64,000 nucleotides of DNA from Chryseobacterium sp. OSA05B (GTDB taxonomy: Bacteria; Bacteroidota; Bacteroidia; Flavobacteriales; Weeksellaceae). The notes beneath the pieces are model-generated. The model saw only the letters and a list, made by a program, of their open reading frames with translations. It had not been told where the DNA came from and did no database searches. Within the stretch, counting starts at the first letter, position 1. Every line of letters begins with the position of its first letter. Made by a program: the position numbers and the translations under genes. Location: contig NZ_JAHXYH010000003.1 of assembly GCF_019970065.1 (NCBI RefSeq), positions 186,001-250,000 of the forward strand, written 5' to 3'. Shown here piece by piece: positions 27,812 to 37,515 of the stretch.

Positions 27812-28285
27812 ATGAAAAAGTATATCATTACAGCAGCCTTATCTTTATTCTCAATTATTTCACTTTCTGCACAGTCTAAAAAAGACGGTCAGGTTTCAAA
27901 ACTTTACCAGAACTATATTGCTATTAAAGCAGCGTTGGCTTCAGATGATGCAGATAAAACCTCAAAGGCAGCTGCAGAATTCATCAAAACAGCTTCAACG
28001 GTTGATTATAAACTGGTATCAGAAGGGAATTTGAATATTCTCAGAAAAGATGCCACTGTTATTTCTGATGCGAGAAATATTTCCGCACAAAGAGAAACGT
28101 TTTCCAACCTTTCTGAAAATATGATTGGCTTAACAAAAGAGTTTAAACTTTCTGAAAAACCGGTTTATATACAGTACTGTCCAATGGCTGATTCAAGCTG
28201 GTTAAGCGATGAAAAACAGATCGCCAATCCTTACTACGGAAAATCTATGCTTTCTTGCGGAAGTGTAAAGTCAGAGATTAACTAA
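27812..28285 (+). CDS. DUF3347 domain protein
   Basis: A protein of 157 residues with a signal peptide ending at LSAQS. The DUF3347 helical domain spans the body (YQNYIAIKAALASDDADKT). The typical C-terminal signature YIQYCPMADSSWLSD is followed by NPYYGKSMLSCG. DUF3347 domains often accompany copper and silver efflux components and occur fused to CusB-type proteins. The paired Cys-Pro-Met and late Cys are candidate Cu(I) ligands. Its gene lies between two other copper-associated genes. Confidence 0.88.
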   Translation: MKKYIITAALSLFSIISLSAQSKKDGQVSKLYQNYIAIKAALASDDADKTSKAAAEFIKTASTVDYKLVSEGNLNILRKDATVISDARNISAQRETFSNLSENMIGLTKEFKLSEKPVYIQYCPMADSSWLSDEKQIANPYYGKSMLSCGSVKSEIN

Positions 28286-28328
28286 TTATCGTATTTAGTT
28301 TTAAAATAATAAGTTGCATAGCTTAGGT

Positions 28329-28336
28329 TATATTTG
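28329..28336 (+). promoter_or_regulatory. -7 element upstream of the multicopper oxidase gene
   Basis: TATATTTG, 38 bases before the ATG at 28375. The nearest TTG (28314-28316) is only 12 bases away, so the -33 box is poor; activator dependence is possible. Confidence 0.45.
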
Positions 28337-28374
28337 ACTTTAAGCTTTGCAGTTTTTAAAAAGTTCGGAATATT

Positions 28375-31152
28375 ATGAAAAAATTCATCGTGTTTCTGAT
28401 GCTTTTGTTCTCTGTTTTTACATTCTCACAAACAACGAAAACCTATTATACCTGTCCAATGCATCCTGAAGTAGTATCTTCAAAACCCGGAGACTGCCCG
28501 AAATGCAAAATGACACTGGTAAAGAAAACCGTTGTTGTAAAACCAAAAGTTACCGCGCAACCGGTACAGAAAGCAATACAAAAGCCAACAGAAATTAAAA
28601 ATAAAGTTCAGGTTGAGAAAAAAACTAAGACTAAGGCTAAAGTAAAGGTTAATGCAACCCCAAAAGTTAAAACCTTGGTAAAATCTAATTCTCAGCCTAA
28701 ACCTCAATCTCAACCTCAGTCTATCTACAACTGTCCGATGCATCCTGAAGTCACTTCAGACAAACCGGGGAAATGCCCGAAATGCGGAATGGATTTGGTA
28801 GAAAAAGAAAGCCATCAGCATGTTGTTACAGAAGAGCCGAAAACGGAACCTTCTCTATTCAAAAGAAATTCGGAAAACGGAAAAGTGACGTTTGGCGGAA
28901 AGACGGTAAGATATGATCTGTACGTGAAAGATACGATTGTCAATTTCACCGGAAAAAACAGAAGAGCGATTGCCATCAACGGAAAGCTGCAGGCTCCCAC
29001 TTTATATTTTACAGAAGGAGATACCGCAGAGATCTATCTTCACAATATGCTGAAGGAAAATACAGGACTTCACTGGCACGGTGTAATTCTGCCCAATGAA
29101 CAGGATGGTGTTCCATATCTTACCACAAAGCCCGTAACACCCGGTGAAACGCATTTATATAAGTTTAGAGTATCACAAAACGGAACGTATTGGTATCATT
29201 CGCATGAAGCATTACAGGAACAGATCGGTATGAATGGAATTCTGGTGTTCAATAAAAGAGAAGGTGAACCTAAAATATCGTATACAAAAGAAATTCCGGT
29301 ACTACTTGGTGACTGGAGTGATGAAGACCCGATGCAGATCGCGAGAAGGCTTCATATGGCCAACACGGATTGGTATGCGATTAAAAAAAATGCGGTACAA
29401 AGCTACTGGGAGGCCATTAAATCTGGAAATTTCGGGACAAAAGCCCTGAATGAATGGAAAAGAATGGAAGCGATGGATGTAAGTGATGTTTACTACGATA
29501 AATTCCTGATCAACGGGCTTCCAAGCTCTGAGTATTCCAATCTGAAAGCTGGAGATAAAGTAAGGCTAAGAGTGGCCAATGGTGGTTCATCTACCTATTT
29601 CTGGCTGAATTATGGAGGTGGAAAAATAAAAGTGATAGGAAATGACGGAAATGATGTGGTCCCGGTAGAAGTAGACCGTCTGATTGTCGGGGTTTCCGAA
29701 ACGTATGATATTGAAGTTACGATTCCTGAGAACAAAAGTTTTGAATTCCGTTCCACATCGGAAGATAGGGTAGGACACGCTTCACTTTGGCTTGGATCCG
29801 GTGAAAAAGTGGAGGCACCGAATTTACCAAGACTACTGCTTTTTGAAGGTATGAAAATGATGAACGGGATGATGGAAATGAGTGGTAATATGAAGCCAAT
29901 GAATATGACGATGGGCAATCAGATGATGGATATGAATGAAGTGATGTATCCTGAACTCCCCGAAAGCCAGCGGAAAATGACAATGAAGCACATGAATGAA
30001 ATGATGGGAATTAAGACTAAGGAAGAAGATCATTCACAAGTGGCTTCGGGAGCCTCAGCCAATGGTCATGAAAATCATTCGGGAATGAATATGAAGGAAG
30101 AAAAAACGATCAAAAGGCTATCATACAATATTTTAAAGTCTCCTGAAAAGACCATTCTTCCGGATGAAAATGTGAGAGAATTGAAATTTACCCTGGAAGG
30201 AAATATGAATCAGTATCTGTGGACATTGGATAATAAAACGGTGACAGAAACAGATAAGATTCTGGTGAAAAAAGGGGAAATCCTGAGAATTACGATGTAT
30301 AATAATTCAATGATGCGCCACCCGATGCACCTTCACGGCCATGATTTCAGACTGATCAATTCAAAAGGAGAGTATTCCCCTTTGAAAAACGTAGTTGATA
30401 TTATGCCGATGGAAACCAATACGATTGAATTTGCTGCCAATCAGGATGGCGACTGGTTTTTCCACTGTCATATCTTATACCATATGATGGCGGGAATGGG
30501 AAGAATATTCAGCTATGAAAATTCAAAACCGAACCCACAGCTGCCGAACAGAAAGCTGGCCTGGAAAAATTTCCTGAAGGATAATAAAATGATCAGCTCC
30601 ATGGGAATGCTGGATATTGCAAGCAATAAAGTACATGCAGAAAGTATGACGATGTTCGGACCAAGATGGGCGAATCTGAATCAGTTTCATTCTAACTGGG
30701 ATTTTGATCATTTTGAAGGCAATGTAAAAGTTGGAAGGTTCTTAGGAAAATTCCAGTGGGCACTTCCTTATGCAGGCTTCAGGATTCAGAAAAACCACGA
30801 GATCATGGAGCGGCAGATGACAGAAGATATGGGCATGAAGTTCCAGGGCAAAAAGACCTGGTTCGGACAGGAGAAAGCTTCAAAAAATCAATACGCCTTC
30901 ATGGTTGGTGTACAATATCTTTTACCGATGCTGATCACTGCTGATGCAAGTGTAGACCAGAACGGAAAAGTATTATTGGAATTGAGCAGAGAGGATATTC
31001 CGGTTTCCAGAAGAATAAGGGGAAATTTCAGTGTCAATTCTGATGGAGAGTTTTCAACAGGACTGAGATATATTTTACAGAAATGGCTTTCAGTATCCGG
31101 AAATTATGATAATGAAATGGGCTGGGGAGCCGGACTTACTTTAACCTACTAG
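28375..31152 (+). CDS. Multicopper oxidase with two heavy-metal-binding modules and a C-terminal barrel-like domain
   Basis: A protein of 925 residues, far longer than CopA/PcoA (about 600). Order: signal peptide 1-19; heavy-metal-binding module 25-50 (YTCPMHPEV…CPKCKM); a Lys/Thr/Gln-rich linker; a second module 118-143; then three cupredoxin domains with copper motifs LHWHG, YWYHSHE, HPMHLHGHDF and FFHCHILYHM. A Met-rich loop at about 490-515 is typical of cuprous oxidases. The last 180 residues (YLLPMLITADASVDQNGK … GWGAGLTLTY) look like the CopB/PcoB outer-membrane barrel. It is likely a periplasmic or outer-membrane Cu(I) detoxifier. Confidence 0.9.
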   Translation: MKKFIVFLMLLFSVFTFSQTTKTYYTCPMHPEVVSSKPGDCPKCKMTLVKKTVVVKPKVTAQPVQKAIQKPTEIKNKVQVEKKTKTKAKVKVNATPKVKTLVKSNSQPKPQSQPQSIYNCPMHPEVTSDKPGKCPKCGMDLVEKESHQHVVTEEPKTEPSLFKRNSENGKVTFGGKTVRYDLYVKDTIVNFTGKNRRAIAINGKLQAPTLYFTEGDTAEIYLHNMLKENTGLHWHGVILPNEQDGVPYLTTKPVTPGETHLYKFRVSQNGTYWYHSHEALQEQIGMNGILVFNKREGEPKISYTKEIPVLLGDWSDEDPMQIARRLHMANTDWYAIKKNAVQSYWEAIKSGNFGTKALNEWKRMEAMDVSDVYYDKFLINGLPSSEYSNLKAGDKVRLRVANGGSSTYFWLNYGGGKIKVIGNDGNDVVPVEVDRLIVGVSETYDIEVTIPENKSFEFRSTSEDRVGHASLWLGSGEKVEAPNLPRLLLFEGMKMMNGMMEMSGNMKPMNMTMGNQMMDMNEVMYPELPESQRKMTMKHMNEMMGIKTKEEDHSQVASGASANGHENHSGMNMKEEKTIKRLSYNILKSPEKTILPDENVRELKFTLEGNMNQYLWTLDNKTVTETDKILVKKGEILRITMYNNSMMRHPMHLHGHDFRLINSKGEYSPLKNVVDIMPMETNTIEFAANQDGDWFFHCHILYHMMAGMGRIFSYENSKPNPQLPNRKLAWKNFLKDNKMISSMGMLDIASNKVHAESMTMFGPRWANLNQFHSNWDFDHFEGNVKVGRFLGKFQWALPYAGFRIQKNHEIMERQMTEDMGMKFQGKKTWFGQEKASKNQYAFMVGVQYLLPMLITADASVDQNGKVLLELSREDIPVSRRIRGNFSVNSDGEFSTGLRYILQKWLSVSGNYDNEMGWGAGLTLTY

Positions 31153-31156
31153 AGAA

Positions 31157-31184
31157 AAGGCTGTCAGATAATGGCAGCCTTTTT
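31157..31184 (+). terminator. Intrinsic terminator of the copper unit
   Basis: Stem AAGGCTGTCA / TGGCAGCCTT (one G-U pair), GATAA loop, T run. Confidence 0.8.
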
Positions 31185-31186
31185 TG

Positions 31187-31364
31187 GTTTTTAAACACAA
31201 ATAGGCACGAATGCTTTACACTAAAGGCACAAATGTATTTTATCTACCCGTAGTTTGGGATAAGCTTTTGATAAGGATAAAAAATCAGAATCTCTGTCCT
31301 TTTTCTTTTAACGTATTGAATCGTGTTATTTGTGAAATCATTATTGGCATTTGTGTTTAAAAAC
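31187..31364. repeat. 178-bp element with 16-bp perfect terminal inverted repeats
   Basis: Left end GTTTTTAAACACAAAT (31187-31202) and right end ATTTGTGTTTAAAAAC (31349-31364) are exact complements. Subterminal GGCACGAATG and ACTAAAGGCACAAATG phrases echo the ends. It has no coding capacity. The shape is that of a MITE or a large dispersed palindrome; a clear target duplication is not seen. Confidence 0.6.
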
Positions 31365-31373
31365 TAGAAACAA

Positions 31374-31405
31374 AAAGCCGGTTCATTTCATCATGAACCG
31401 GCTTT
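31374..31405 (-). terminator. Terminator of the S9 peptidase gene
   Basis: A perfect 13-bp stem (AAAGCCGGTTCAT with its complement) with a 6-base loop, A/T flanks in both directions, 40 bases beyond the peptidase stop. Confidence 0.85.
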
Positions 31406-31444
31406 CTTTATTCAGCCAATGAATATAATCATTTATTTATCATT

Positions 31445-33487
31445 TTATTTTGAAGCTTTTGGTGCAGCCTCTTTTGCTTTTTCAGTTGGTTTGTAGGTCA
31501 CATTTTTAATATCAACCGTCATTTCCTTTAATCTTTTTGCTACTGCTTCTGGCATGTCTTTCTGGTATCTTCCTCCAATGACCTCTGAAAGGAACTTTTC
31601 CGTTTCCGCATACATCGCCATATTATTAACCGGTTTTCTGAATCCGTGTCCTTCATCATCTGCCAGAATATAACTTACTTTTTTTCCTTTGTCACGAAGA
31701 GCGATCACAATTTGATCAGCCTCAGCCTGTTTTACTCTAGGATCATTGGCTCCCTGAATAATTAATAGCGGTTTTACAATTTTGTCTGCGCTAAACAACG
31801 GGCTTGCTTCTTTAATCAGCTTTTTACCTTCTTCAGTTCTAGGATCTCCTACCATACCATATAAAGAGGCGCGTGCGGCTTCCCAGTAAGCAGGAACAGA
31901 ATCCAATAGGGTAAAGATATTACTTGGTCCAACGATGTCCACCCCTCCGGCATACAGATCCGGTGTGAAAGCTAAACCTGCCAGTGTTGCATATCCACCG
32001 TAGCTTCCTCCCATAATGACTACTTTGTTTTTGTCAGCGATTCCCTTGTCGATAAGGTATTTTACACCCCACGTAATGTCGTCCTGCATTAGTTTTCCCC
32101 ATTGTAAGTCTCCACCGTTTTGGAATTTTTTACCATAGCCTCCACTGGCTCTGAAGTTGGGCTGCAGCACGGCATAACCTCTGTTGGCCAAAAACTGCAC
32201 GGTTGAGTTATAACCCCAACCATCTCTTGGCCCTTTTGGTCCTCCGTGAACCACAACAACTACCGGCAGGTTTTTCCCTGTTGATCCTGTAGGAATGGTA
32301 AGGTAACCCGGGATTTCCAGACCATCACTGCTTTTATAAGTGATAGGAGTCATAGGAGCCAGATATTTCTCAACTTTTTTTAATTCGGGTCTTGGGGTAT
32401 ATTGAAATACAAGTTCTTTGGTCTTGGCATCGAAAAAGTAAGCTTCAGATGCATATTTGTCACCCCAAACGGTAATTAAAAATTTCGAATAGTCTTTTGT
32501 AGAGCTTGAAAAATCAACCTCTCTTCCCGGGAATTTACTTTGCAAAAATTTATAGTTAGCTTCCCATGTTTTGTCTTTCCAGTACTTTTCAGTTTTATCG
32601 CCGGTATAGGAAGTTGAAATCATTTTTCTTGTATTTCTATCCATAAATAATCCTCCGAAATCAACTTTTCCTTTAGGATCACTTTCTATTTTCGTTATTT
32701 GCTGGGTTTTTGGATCCATCAGAAACAAAGTAGATTTATCGAGATCACCTTTATCTGTAACTAAATAGAATTTTGAATTATCTTCATTCCAGTTGGCAAT
32801 ATAAGCGCCTTCCGTTACTAATGTTTCATAGATAGGAGTAAGCTTATCTCCTTCTTTGTACAGGAATTGGGTTGTTCCTTTTTCGTCTGTTTTAGACAAT
32901 ACTCTCAATTTTTCATCCCAGTCAAAATCATACCCTGTGATGCGGTCTTTATTTTCGTATATCTTTTTCAGTTCACCGGTAGAAATTTTTAATGAATACA
33001 GATCGTGCCATGCTTTATCACGATTATTCAGTCCGACGATCATCAGGTCAGGATCTTTTTTACTGACCATCTGAATCTGAGCGGTAACCTCATTAAGGGG
33101 TGTTAAATTTCTTGATTCAGGAACACCTTTGACAACGGTTGCGGTGGGATCTACTGCAAAAATATTCATATTTTCATCCCCGTTTTTGTCTTTTACATAC
33201 AATATATATTTTCCGTTTTCCGACCAAAAATATCCTGCCATTGGGCGTTTGCTATCGGTTAATGGGCGGGCTTTATCAAAAGGTTCGTCCACTTTTTTCA
33301 CCCAGATATTCATGATCCCTTCATATTGTTTCATAAAAGAGATCCATTTTCCATCCGGACTCAGCTGTCCGCCGGAAATTTCAGGATTACCATAAAATAA
33401 TTCTCTGTCCAGCAATGGGACTTCCTGTGCGTATGTTGTTTGAAATCCTATCATTAATAAGAAGAGTAAATAAAAGATTTTTTTCAT
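31445..33487 (-). CDS. S9 family (prolyl oligopeptidase-like) serine peptidase, exported
   Basis: A protein of 680 residues with a signal peptide (ending TTYAQE). An N-terminal seven-bladed beta-propeller ([19 protein letters not shown] … [19 protein letters not shown]) covers about residues 30-390. The alpha/beta-hydrolase domain follows with [12 protein letters not shown] (oxyanion region), the nucleophile elbow [18 protein letters not shown] carrying the catalytic Asp, and DDEGHGF with the catalytic His. It resembles acylaminoacyl or dipeptidyl peptidases acting on peptides in the periplasm. Monocistronic. Confidence 0.93.
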   Translation of the reverse strand: MKKIFYLLFLLMIGFQTTYAQEVPLLDRELFYGNPEISGGQLSPDGKWISFMKQYEGIMNIWVKKVDEPFDKARPLTDSKRPMAGYFWSENGKYILYVKDKNGDENMNIFAVDPTATVVKGVPESRNLTPLNEVTAQIQMVSKKDPDLMIVGLNNRDKAWHDLYSLKISTGELKKIYENKDRITGYDFDWDEKLRVLSKTDEKGTTQFLYKEGDKLTPIYETLVTEGAYIANWNEDNSKFYLVTDKGDLDKSTLFLMDPKTQQITKIESDPKGKVDFGGLFMDRNTRKMISTSYTGDKTEKYWKDKTWEANYKFLQSKFPGREVDFSSSTKDYSKFLITVWGDKYASEAYFFDAKTKELVFQYTPRPELKKVEKYLAPMTPITYKSSDGLEIPGYLTIPTGSTGKNLPVVVVVHGGPKGPRDGWGYNSTVQFLANRGYAVLQPNFRASGGYGKKFQNGGDLQWGKLMQDDITWGVKYLIDKGIADKNKVVIMGGSYGGYATLAGLAFTPDLYAGGVDIVGPSNIFTLLDSVPAYWEAARASLYGMVGDPRTEEGKKLIKEASPLFSADKIVKPLLIIQGANDPRVKQAEADQIVIALRDKGKKVSYILADDEGHGFRKPVNNMAMYAETEKFLSEVIGGRYQKDMPEAVAKRLKEMTVDIKNVTYKPTEKAKEAAPKASK

Positions 33488-33742
33488 TTTTTATTTAAAT
33501 ATATGAAAAAAACACTTATTGGTGAAATTTTGAATAAAAGGATGATTTTGAATTAAGTTATTGAAAATTATTAACTTAAATGATCTTTTTTGTTTGTTTT
33601 TTTTAGCATTTGCAACATGGTTGCAGTTATTTTTTTACTCAATCATTTTGAAACCGTGTGCATATAATTACCCATTTAATAGAGTGAGAAGCGTATAATT
33701 CTAAAAAATTCGAAAATTCTGTTTACTTTGATATGAAATCAA

Positions 33743-34861
33743 TTACATTTCAAGCCGGATGATCTTTTCTGCCAGTTTTTGATGGGTACTTTCCGGAATC
33801 AGTCGCATAAAAAAATTGCGTAATGTATTACCTTTTTCCCACTGCGAGATCTTTCCTATCTTCCAACTTGTATCGACTATATAATCTACTTTTTTCCTTC
33901 TGATCTTTTGAAATTCTTCAAAAACGCGGTTAAAATCCCCGCTGCTTTCCAATAATTTTCCGATAATATAGGCATCTTCAATAGCCTGGCAGGCTCCCTG
34001 ACCCATATTGGGAGTAGTAGCATGAGCAGCATCTCCTATCAGACATAGGTGGTCCGAATACCAGGTGGGAATAGGAGAGAGGTCAATAATGTCATTAAGA
34101 ATAATATGTTCTTCTAAGGTAGCATCGAAAATATTTGAAATAAGAGGGTGAAATTCACTGAAGTTTTCAGAAAGAGGTGAATAGCGTTTATGTTTTCGTT
34201 CATTCACCAACGCATACCAGTACACTTTTTTCTCTGAAATTTTTACAAAACCGAAACGCTTTCCTTTTCCCCACATTTCTATGGCTTCCCGGTTAAGCTG
34301 TTCCGGCAAATCAAATTCTGCCAGTCCGCGCCAGCATTTCTGGCCTGCGTTTCTGATATTTCCGGTTTCCAGAATCTGGTTCCGGACTTTAGATTTTATG
34401 CCGTCTGCACCAAAGACTATTTTGCTTTCTGTCTGGACTCCGTTTTCAAAATTTAAAACATAATTTTGATTCTTTTCTATTTTGCGTAGAGAATGATTGA
34501 GCTGGATATGCTCATAACCCATATTTTCTGCCAGGATTTTCTGCAGTTCGGCCCTGTGGATGGCTACATTACAGGAATTGTATTTCTTTTCAAGGGAAAG
34601 AATACCGGTTTTTGTGATCGGTTTTAGAGATTCGTCCGTTATGGAAATTCCGTGAATTCTATTACCTGCATTTTCAATTTTTTCTTTTAATCCTAGTTTG
34701 TCAAAGATTTGCATGGCATTAACGGCCATCATAATTCCGGCTCCCACAGGTTTTATTTCCGGAGCTGACTCGTACATGGTAAAATCAAGCTGTTGCTGTT
34801 TCAGAATATTTCCCAGAGCCAATCCGCCGATTCCGGCTCCTATAATTGAAATGCTGTTCAT
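33743..34861 (-). CDS. FAD-dependent monooxygenase
   Basis: A protein of 372 residues in the aromatic-ring hydroxylase/squalene-epoxidase-like flavoprotein group. The N-terminal dinucleotide fold is IIGAGIGGLALGNIL. The middle VFGADGIKSKVR is the DG motif that contacts FAD and NADPH, and GDAAHATTPNMGQGACQAIED is the second FAD motif. Substrate unknown. It is the last gene of a tight three-gene unit with the GNAT (20-base gap) and a lipoprotein gene. Confidence 0.9.
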   Translation of the reverse strand: MNSISIIGAGIGGLALGNILKQQQLDFTMYESAPEIKPVGAGIMMAVNAMQIFDKLGLKEKIENAGNRIHGISITDESLKPITKTGILSLEKKYNSCNVAIHRAELQKILAENMGYEHIQLNHSLRKIEKNQNYVLNFENGVQTESKIVFGADGIKSKVRNQILETGNIRNAGQKCWRGLAEFDLPEQLNREAIEMWGKGKRFGFVKISEKKVYWYALVNERKHKRYSPLSENFSEFHPLISNIFDATLEEHIILNDIIDLSPIPTWYSDHLCLIGDAAHATTPNMGQGACQAIEDAYIIGKLLESSGDFNRVFEEFQKIRRKKVDYIVDTSWKIGKISQWEKGNTLRNFFMRLIPESTHQKLAEKIIRLEM

Positions 34862-34881
34862 GAAAATCGGTTTTGATCTTT

Positions 34882-35379
34882 CTAAAAGGTTAAAATATAA
34901 TTTTCAGAAACTTTTTTAAATCCATATTTATTAAAAAAATGATGAGCTCCGGTATTATCAATCCCGCTTTCCAGCATCATAAAGCTTATTTTCCAGTTTT
35001 TGGATTCTTCCACAGCCTTTTCCAGCAGCGTACTTCCAAGCGATTGTCCACGCAGGGAATGATCCAGAAGCATATCTTCCAGCACCGCATAGTTTTTAAA
35101 CCCGCTGATGACATTAAAAACCAGCATTCCAATGATTTTTCGTTCCTCATTTTCAGCGATCAGGATATTTAATTTTGAATTTTGATCAGCATCAAAGCCG
35201 GAGTTGAATTGTGCAGTTAATATAGCCTTAAGGTCAGGGTTCCAGTGATTTGAATCCAGAGCCCGTCCGGAAATAATCTCGCCATGGGAGATATAGGAGT
35301 CTGTTTTGTGTTTGATAAAAAAATCAACCAGTTCTTCAGTCCGGGTAGGTTCAGTAAGCCATTTTGTGGTATAATTCAT
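34882..35379 (-). CDS. GNAT family N-acetyltransferase
   Basis: A protein of 165 residues. The acetyl-CoA-binding signature is LLDHSLRGQSLGSTLLEKAV (Q/RxxGxG/A-type), followed by the typical MLESGIDNTGAHHFFNKYGF with the conserved N, H/Y and F of GNAT motif B. It lies 4 bases after the lipoprotein stop codon and 20 bases before the monooxygenase, so it is co-transcribed with both. Substrate unknown. Confidence 0.9.
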   Translation of the reverse strand: MNYTTKWLTEPTRTEELVDFFIKHKTDSYISHGEIISGRALDSNHWNPDLKAILTAQFNSGFDADQNSKLNILIAENEERKIIGMLVFNVISGFKNYAVLEDMLLDHSLRGQSLGSTLLEKAVEESKNWKISFMMLESGIDNTGAHHFFNKYGFKKVSENYILTF

Positions 35380-35383
35380 TACT

Positions 35384-35977
35384 TTACTTCTGATTTTTCA
35401 GTTCGTTAAGCAGTTGGTTCTGTTTGTTGATGAAATTGTCCAGCTGATCCGTTTTCATAGGATGCGCATTCTGGTATTTTCCAATCTCAGGAAGTGTTTT
35501 TCTGATCTTAAAAGCGGTGTACAGATTATTGATGTCATCACTGTTTTTATTGACTTTGGCGATCAGTTCTTTTACTTTGCCGATTTTTAAATCATACGTA
35601 TCAGAGCTGATTTTTATTTCTTTTTCCAGCTGCTGTTTTAGAAGAGAATCTTTAATGGTGCCGGACTGATAATGGGCATCAGCATAAAAAGATTCAGATT
35701 TTCGGAGTGTTTCTCCATAAATAGCTAAGACTTTTCCGTTTTCTTCAGATAATTGAATAAGCTTGTCATCAAGAGCTTTTAAACTTTTGTCATTTTTAAT
35801 CAGTTCTGAATAAATTTGATCGATCATATTGTCTTTGCGGTAGCTTTTCAAAGAACCTGATACAGATGATTCGGCATTATCTACAGCATTTTCTGCAACC
35901 GGAGCATTTCTGGATTTATTTTCTTTACAGGAAAGCATTGACAGGACCAAAGCGGAAGCGAAAAATATTTTTTTCAT
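35384..35977 (-). CDS. Helical lipoprotein of unknown function
   Basis: A protein of 197 residues; lipoprotein signal MKKIFFASALVLSMLSC (lipobox MLSC). The rest is charged and predicted mostly helical (LKALDDKLIQLSEENGKVLAIYGETLRKSE; two or three long helices), suggesting a periplasmic helical bundle. No family recognised. First gene of the unit with GNAT and FAD monooxygenase genes. Confidence 0.75.
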   Translation of the reverse strand: MKKIFFASALVLSMLSCKENKSRNAPVAENAVDNAESSVSGSLKSYRKDNMIDQIYSELIKNDKSLKALDDKLIQLSEENGKVLAIYGETLRKSESFYADAHYQSGTIKDSLLKQQLEKEIKISSDTYDLKIGKVKELIAKVNKNSDDINNLYTAFKIRKTLPEIGKYQNAHPMKTDQLDNFINKQNQLLNELKNQK

Positions 35978-36314
35978 AATTTTTTGATTTAGTGTTCCTT
36001 ATTAGTTGAAGGTAGTCTAAAAATTGTTACAGCTTAATCTTAAAGTTTCAGTTTTGTCTTTGAAATATATAAAGCTTTGCTGATTTAAATTTTAAATATA
36101 ATATTACTGATTTTTTTAACCGCAAAGGTAGACAAGGAAATTAATAAAGCTTTAGTTTTAAGATAAACAAAGGCATTTCACTTATAAAAGTAATACTAGG
36201 TAAATATAGTATTTCATTTGAACCCTTATCTATTGATCCTTACATTGTGAATAGACGATATAAAAAAACGGAGCCTGAAAACAGACTCCGCATACATTGT
36301 TTTTACGCTAAAAA
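35978..36314. other. Gene-free spacer between the lipoprotein unit and rpoD
   Basis: A+T-rich, without a credible ORF. It contains an ACCGCAAAGG phrase near 36119 of the kind that recurs in such genomes, and the rpoD terminator at its right end. No clean CAAAnnTA promoter for the lipoprotein gene is seen. Confidence 0.5.
36262..36290 (-). terminator. Terminator of rpoD
   Basis: Stem CGGAGCCTG / CAGACTCCG with one mismatch, with an A run on its left on the + strand (T run on the transcript). Confidence 0.7.
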
Positions 36315-37181
36315 TTATTTACCCAGGTAAGATTTCAGGATCTTGCTTCTGGTATTATGTTTTAGTCTCTTGATTGCTTTTTCTTTAATCTGACGAACTC
36401 TCTCTCTTGTAAGATCGAAAGTTTCACCGATTTCTTCTAAAGTCATCGGGTGTTTCCCGTTCAGTCCGAAGTACAATCTTACCAGATCCGCCTCTCTTGG
36501 AGTCAAAGTGTTCAATGCCCTTTCGATCTCAATCTGAAGAGATTCAAGCATCAAATCTTTGTCCGGGCTTGGAGATTCTCCTGAACGCAATACATCATAA
36601 AGATTAGAATCTTCACCTTCTACTAAAGGTGCATCCATGGACAGGTGTCTTCCGGAGTTTTTCATAGATTCTTTAATATCTTCCTCGCTCATGTCAAGAA
36701 CTTCAGCCAATTCTTCCGGAGAAGGGGGTCTTTCATTTTCCTGTTCAAGGTGAGCGTATGCCTTATTAATTTTGTTGATGGAGCCGATTTTATTCAACGG
36801 AAGCCTTACAATTCTTGACTGCTCAGCTAATGCCTGTAAAATTGACTGACGAATCCACCATACCGCATAAGAGATAAATTTGAAACCTCTAGTTTCATCG
36901 TACCTTTTTGCTGCTTTCATCAATCCTAAGTTACCTTCATTAATTAAATCGGGTAAAGAAAGACCTTGATTTTGGTATTGTTTAGATACGGAAACTACGA
37001 AACGAAGGTTGGCCTTGATTAATTTCTCCAGTGCTGCTCTGTCGCCCGCACGTATTCTTTGTGCCAATTCTACTTCTTCGTCCGCAGTGATCAGTTCCAC
37101 TTTACCAATTTCCTGCAAATACTTGTCTAATGAAGCAGTTTCCCTGTTGGTAACCTGCTTAGTGATTTTTAATTGTCTCAT
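36315..37181 (-). CDS. rpoD: RNA polymerase principal sigma factor (short Bacteroidota sigma-70)
   Basis: A protein of 288 residues. It lacks region 1.1 and the long spacer of proteobacterial RpoD, as in other Bacteroidota. Region 1.2 starts [16 protein letters not shown]; region 2 has [20 protein letters not shown] and [15 protein letters not shown]; region 3 has [20 protein letters not shown]; region 4 has the [23 protein letters not shown]. This factor reads the TTG/TAnnTTTG promoters seen across the window. The gene is alone. Confidence 0.97.
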   Translation of the reverse strand: MRQLKITKQVTNRETASLDKYLQEIGKVELITADEEVELAQRIRAGDRAALEKLIKANLRFVVSVSKQYQNQGLSLPDLINEGNLGLMKAAKRYDETRGFKFISYAVWWIRQSILQALAEQSRIVRLPLNKIGSINKINKAYAHLEQENERPPSPEELAEVLDMSEEDIKESMKNSGRHLSMDAPLVEGEDSNLYDVLRSGESPSPDKDLMLESLQIEIERALNTLTPREADLVRLYFGLNGKHPMTLEEIGETFDLTRERVRQIKEKAIKRLKHNTRSKILKSYLGK

Positions 37182-37515
37182 CTATTTTTATCCTCAAAAA
37201 AGAGTTACTATATATTATACGTATGAAGTGGTAAAAAGGTTACACCAGTTTTAATTATTTTTTAAATTTAGTGGTAGAAGGGTGGGATTGAGGGGGATAG
37301 AACCAAGAGCCAAGAATCAAGATGGGAGATGTCAGACATCAGATTTTAGAAGGGATTGTGTAGAGATAATGATTGAATGTAGTTTTTTTAATCTCAGACT
37401 TAATAAAAAAAGCGAAACCGAAGTTCCGCTTATATCGTGAAAAATGAATCATTAAAAATTAAAAATTCTTTTTTATGATTGGGCCGATTAATCGTAATCA
37501 GCCACCAAATAATCT
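37182..37515. other. Gene-free spacer between S1/P1 nuclease and rpoD
   Basis: It contains the rpoD leader, an eight-unit 7-base repeat array (37299-37354), a terminator-like hairpin at 37411-37434 (AAGCGAAAC CGAA GTTCCGCTT, one mismatch, T run on the - strand) and short AAAAATTA-type repeats. Confidence 0.6.
37299..37354 (+). repeat. Eight-unit degenerate 7-base repeat array
   Basis: Successive heptamers all beginning AGA: AGAACCA, AGAGCCA, AGAATCA, AGATGGG, AGATGTC, AGACATC, AGATTTT, AGAAGGG. The phase is kept without slippage over 56 bases although positions 4-7 vary. Confidence 0.85.

Noticed and set aside
28480..28743. - strand frame opposite the linker of the copper oxidase
   Set aside because: It is an artefact of the Lys/Thr/Gln-rich linker codons; the + strand gene has full domain support.
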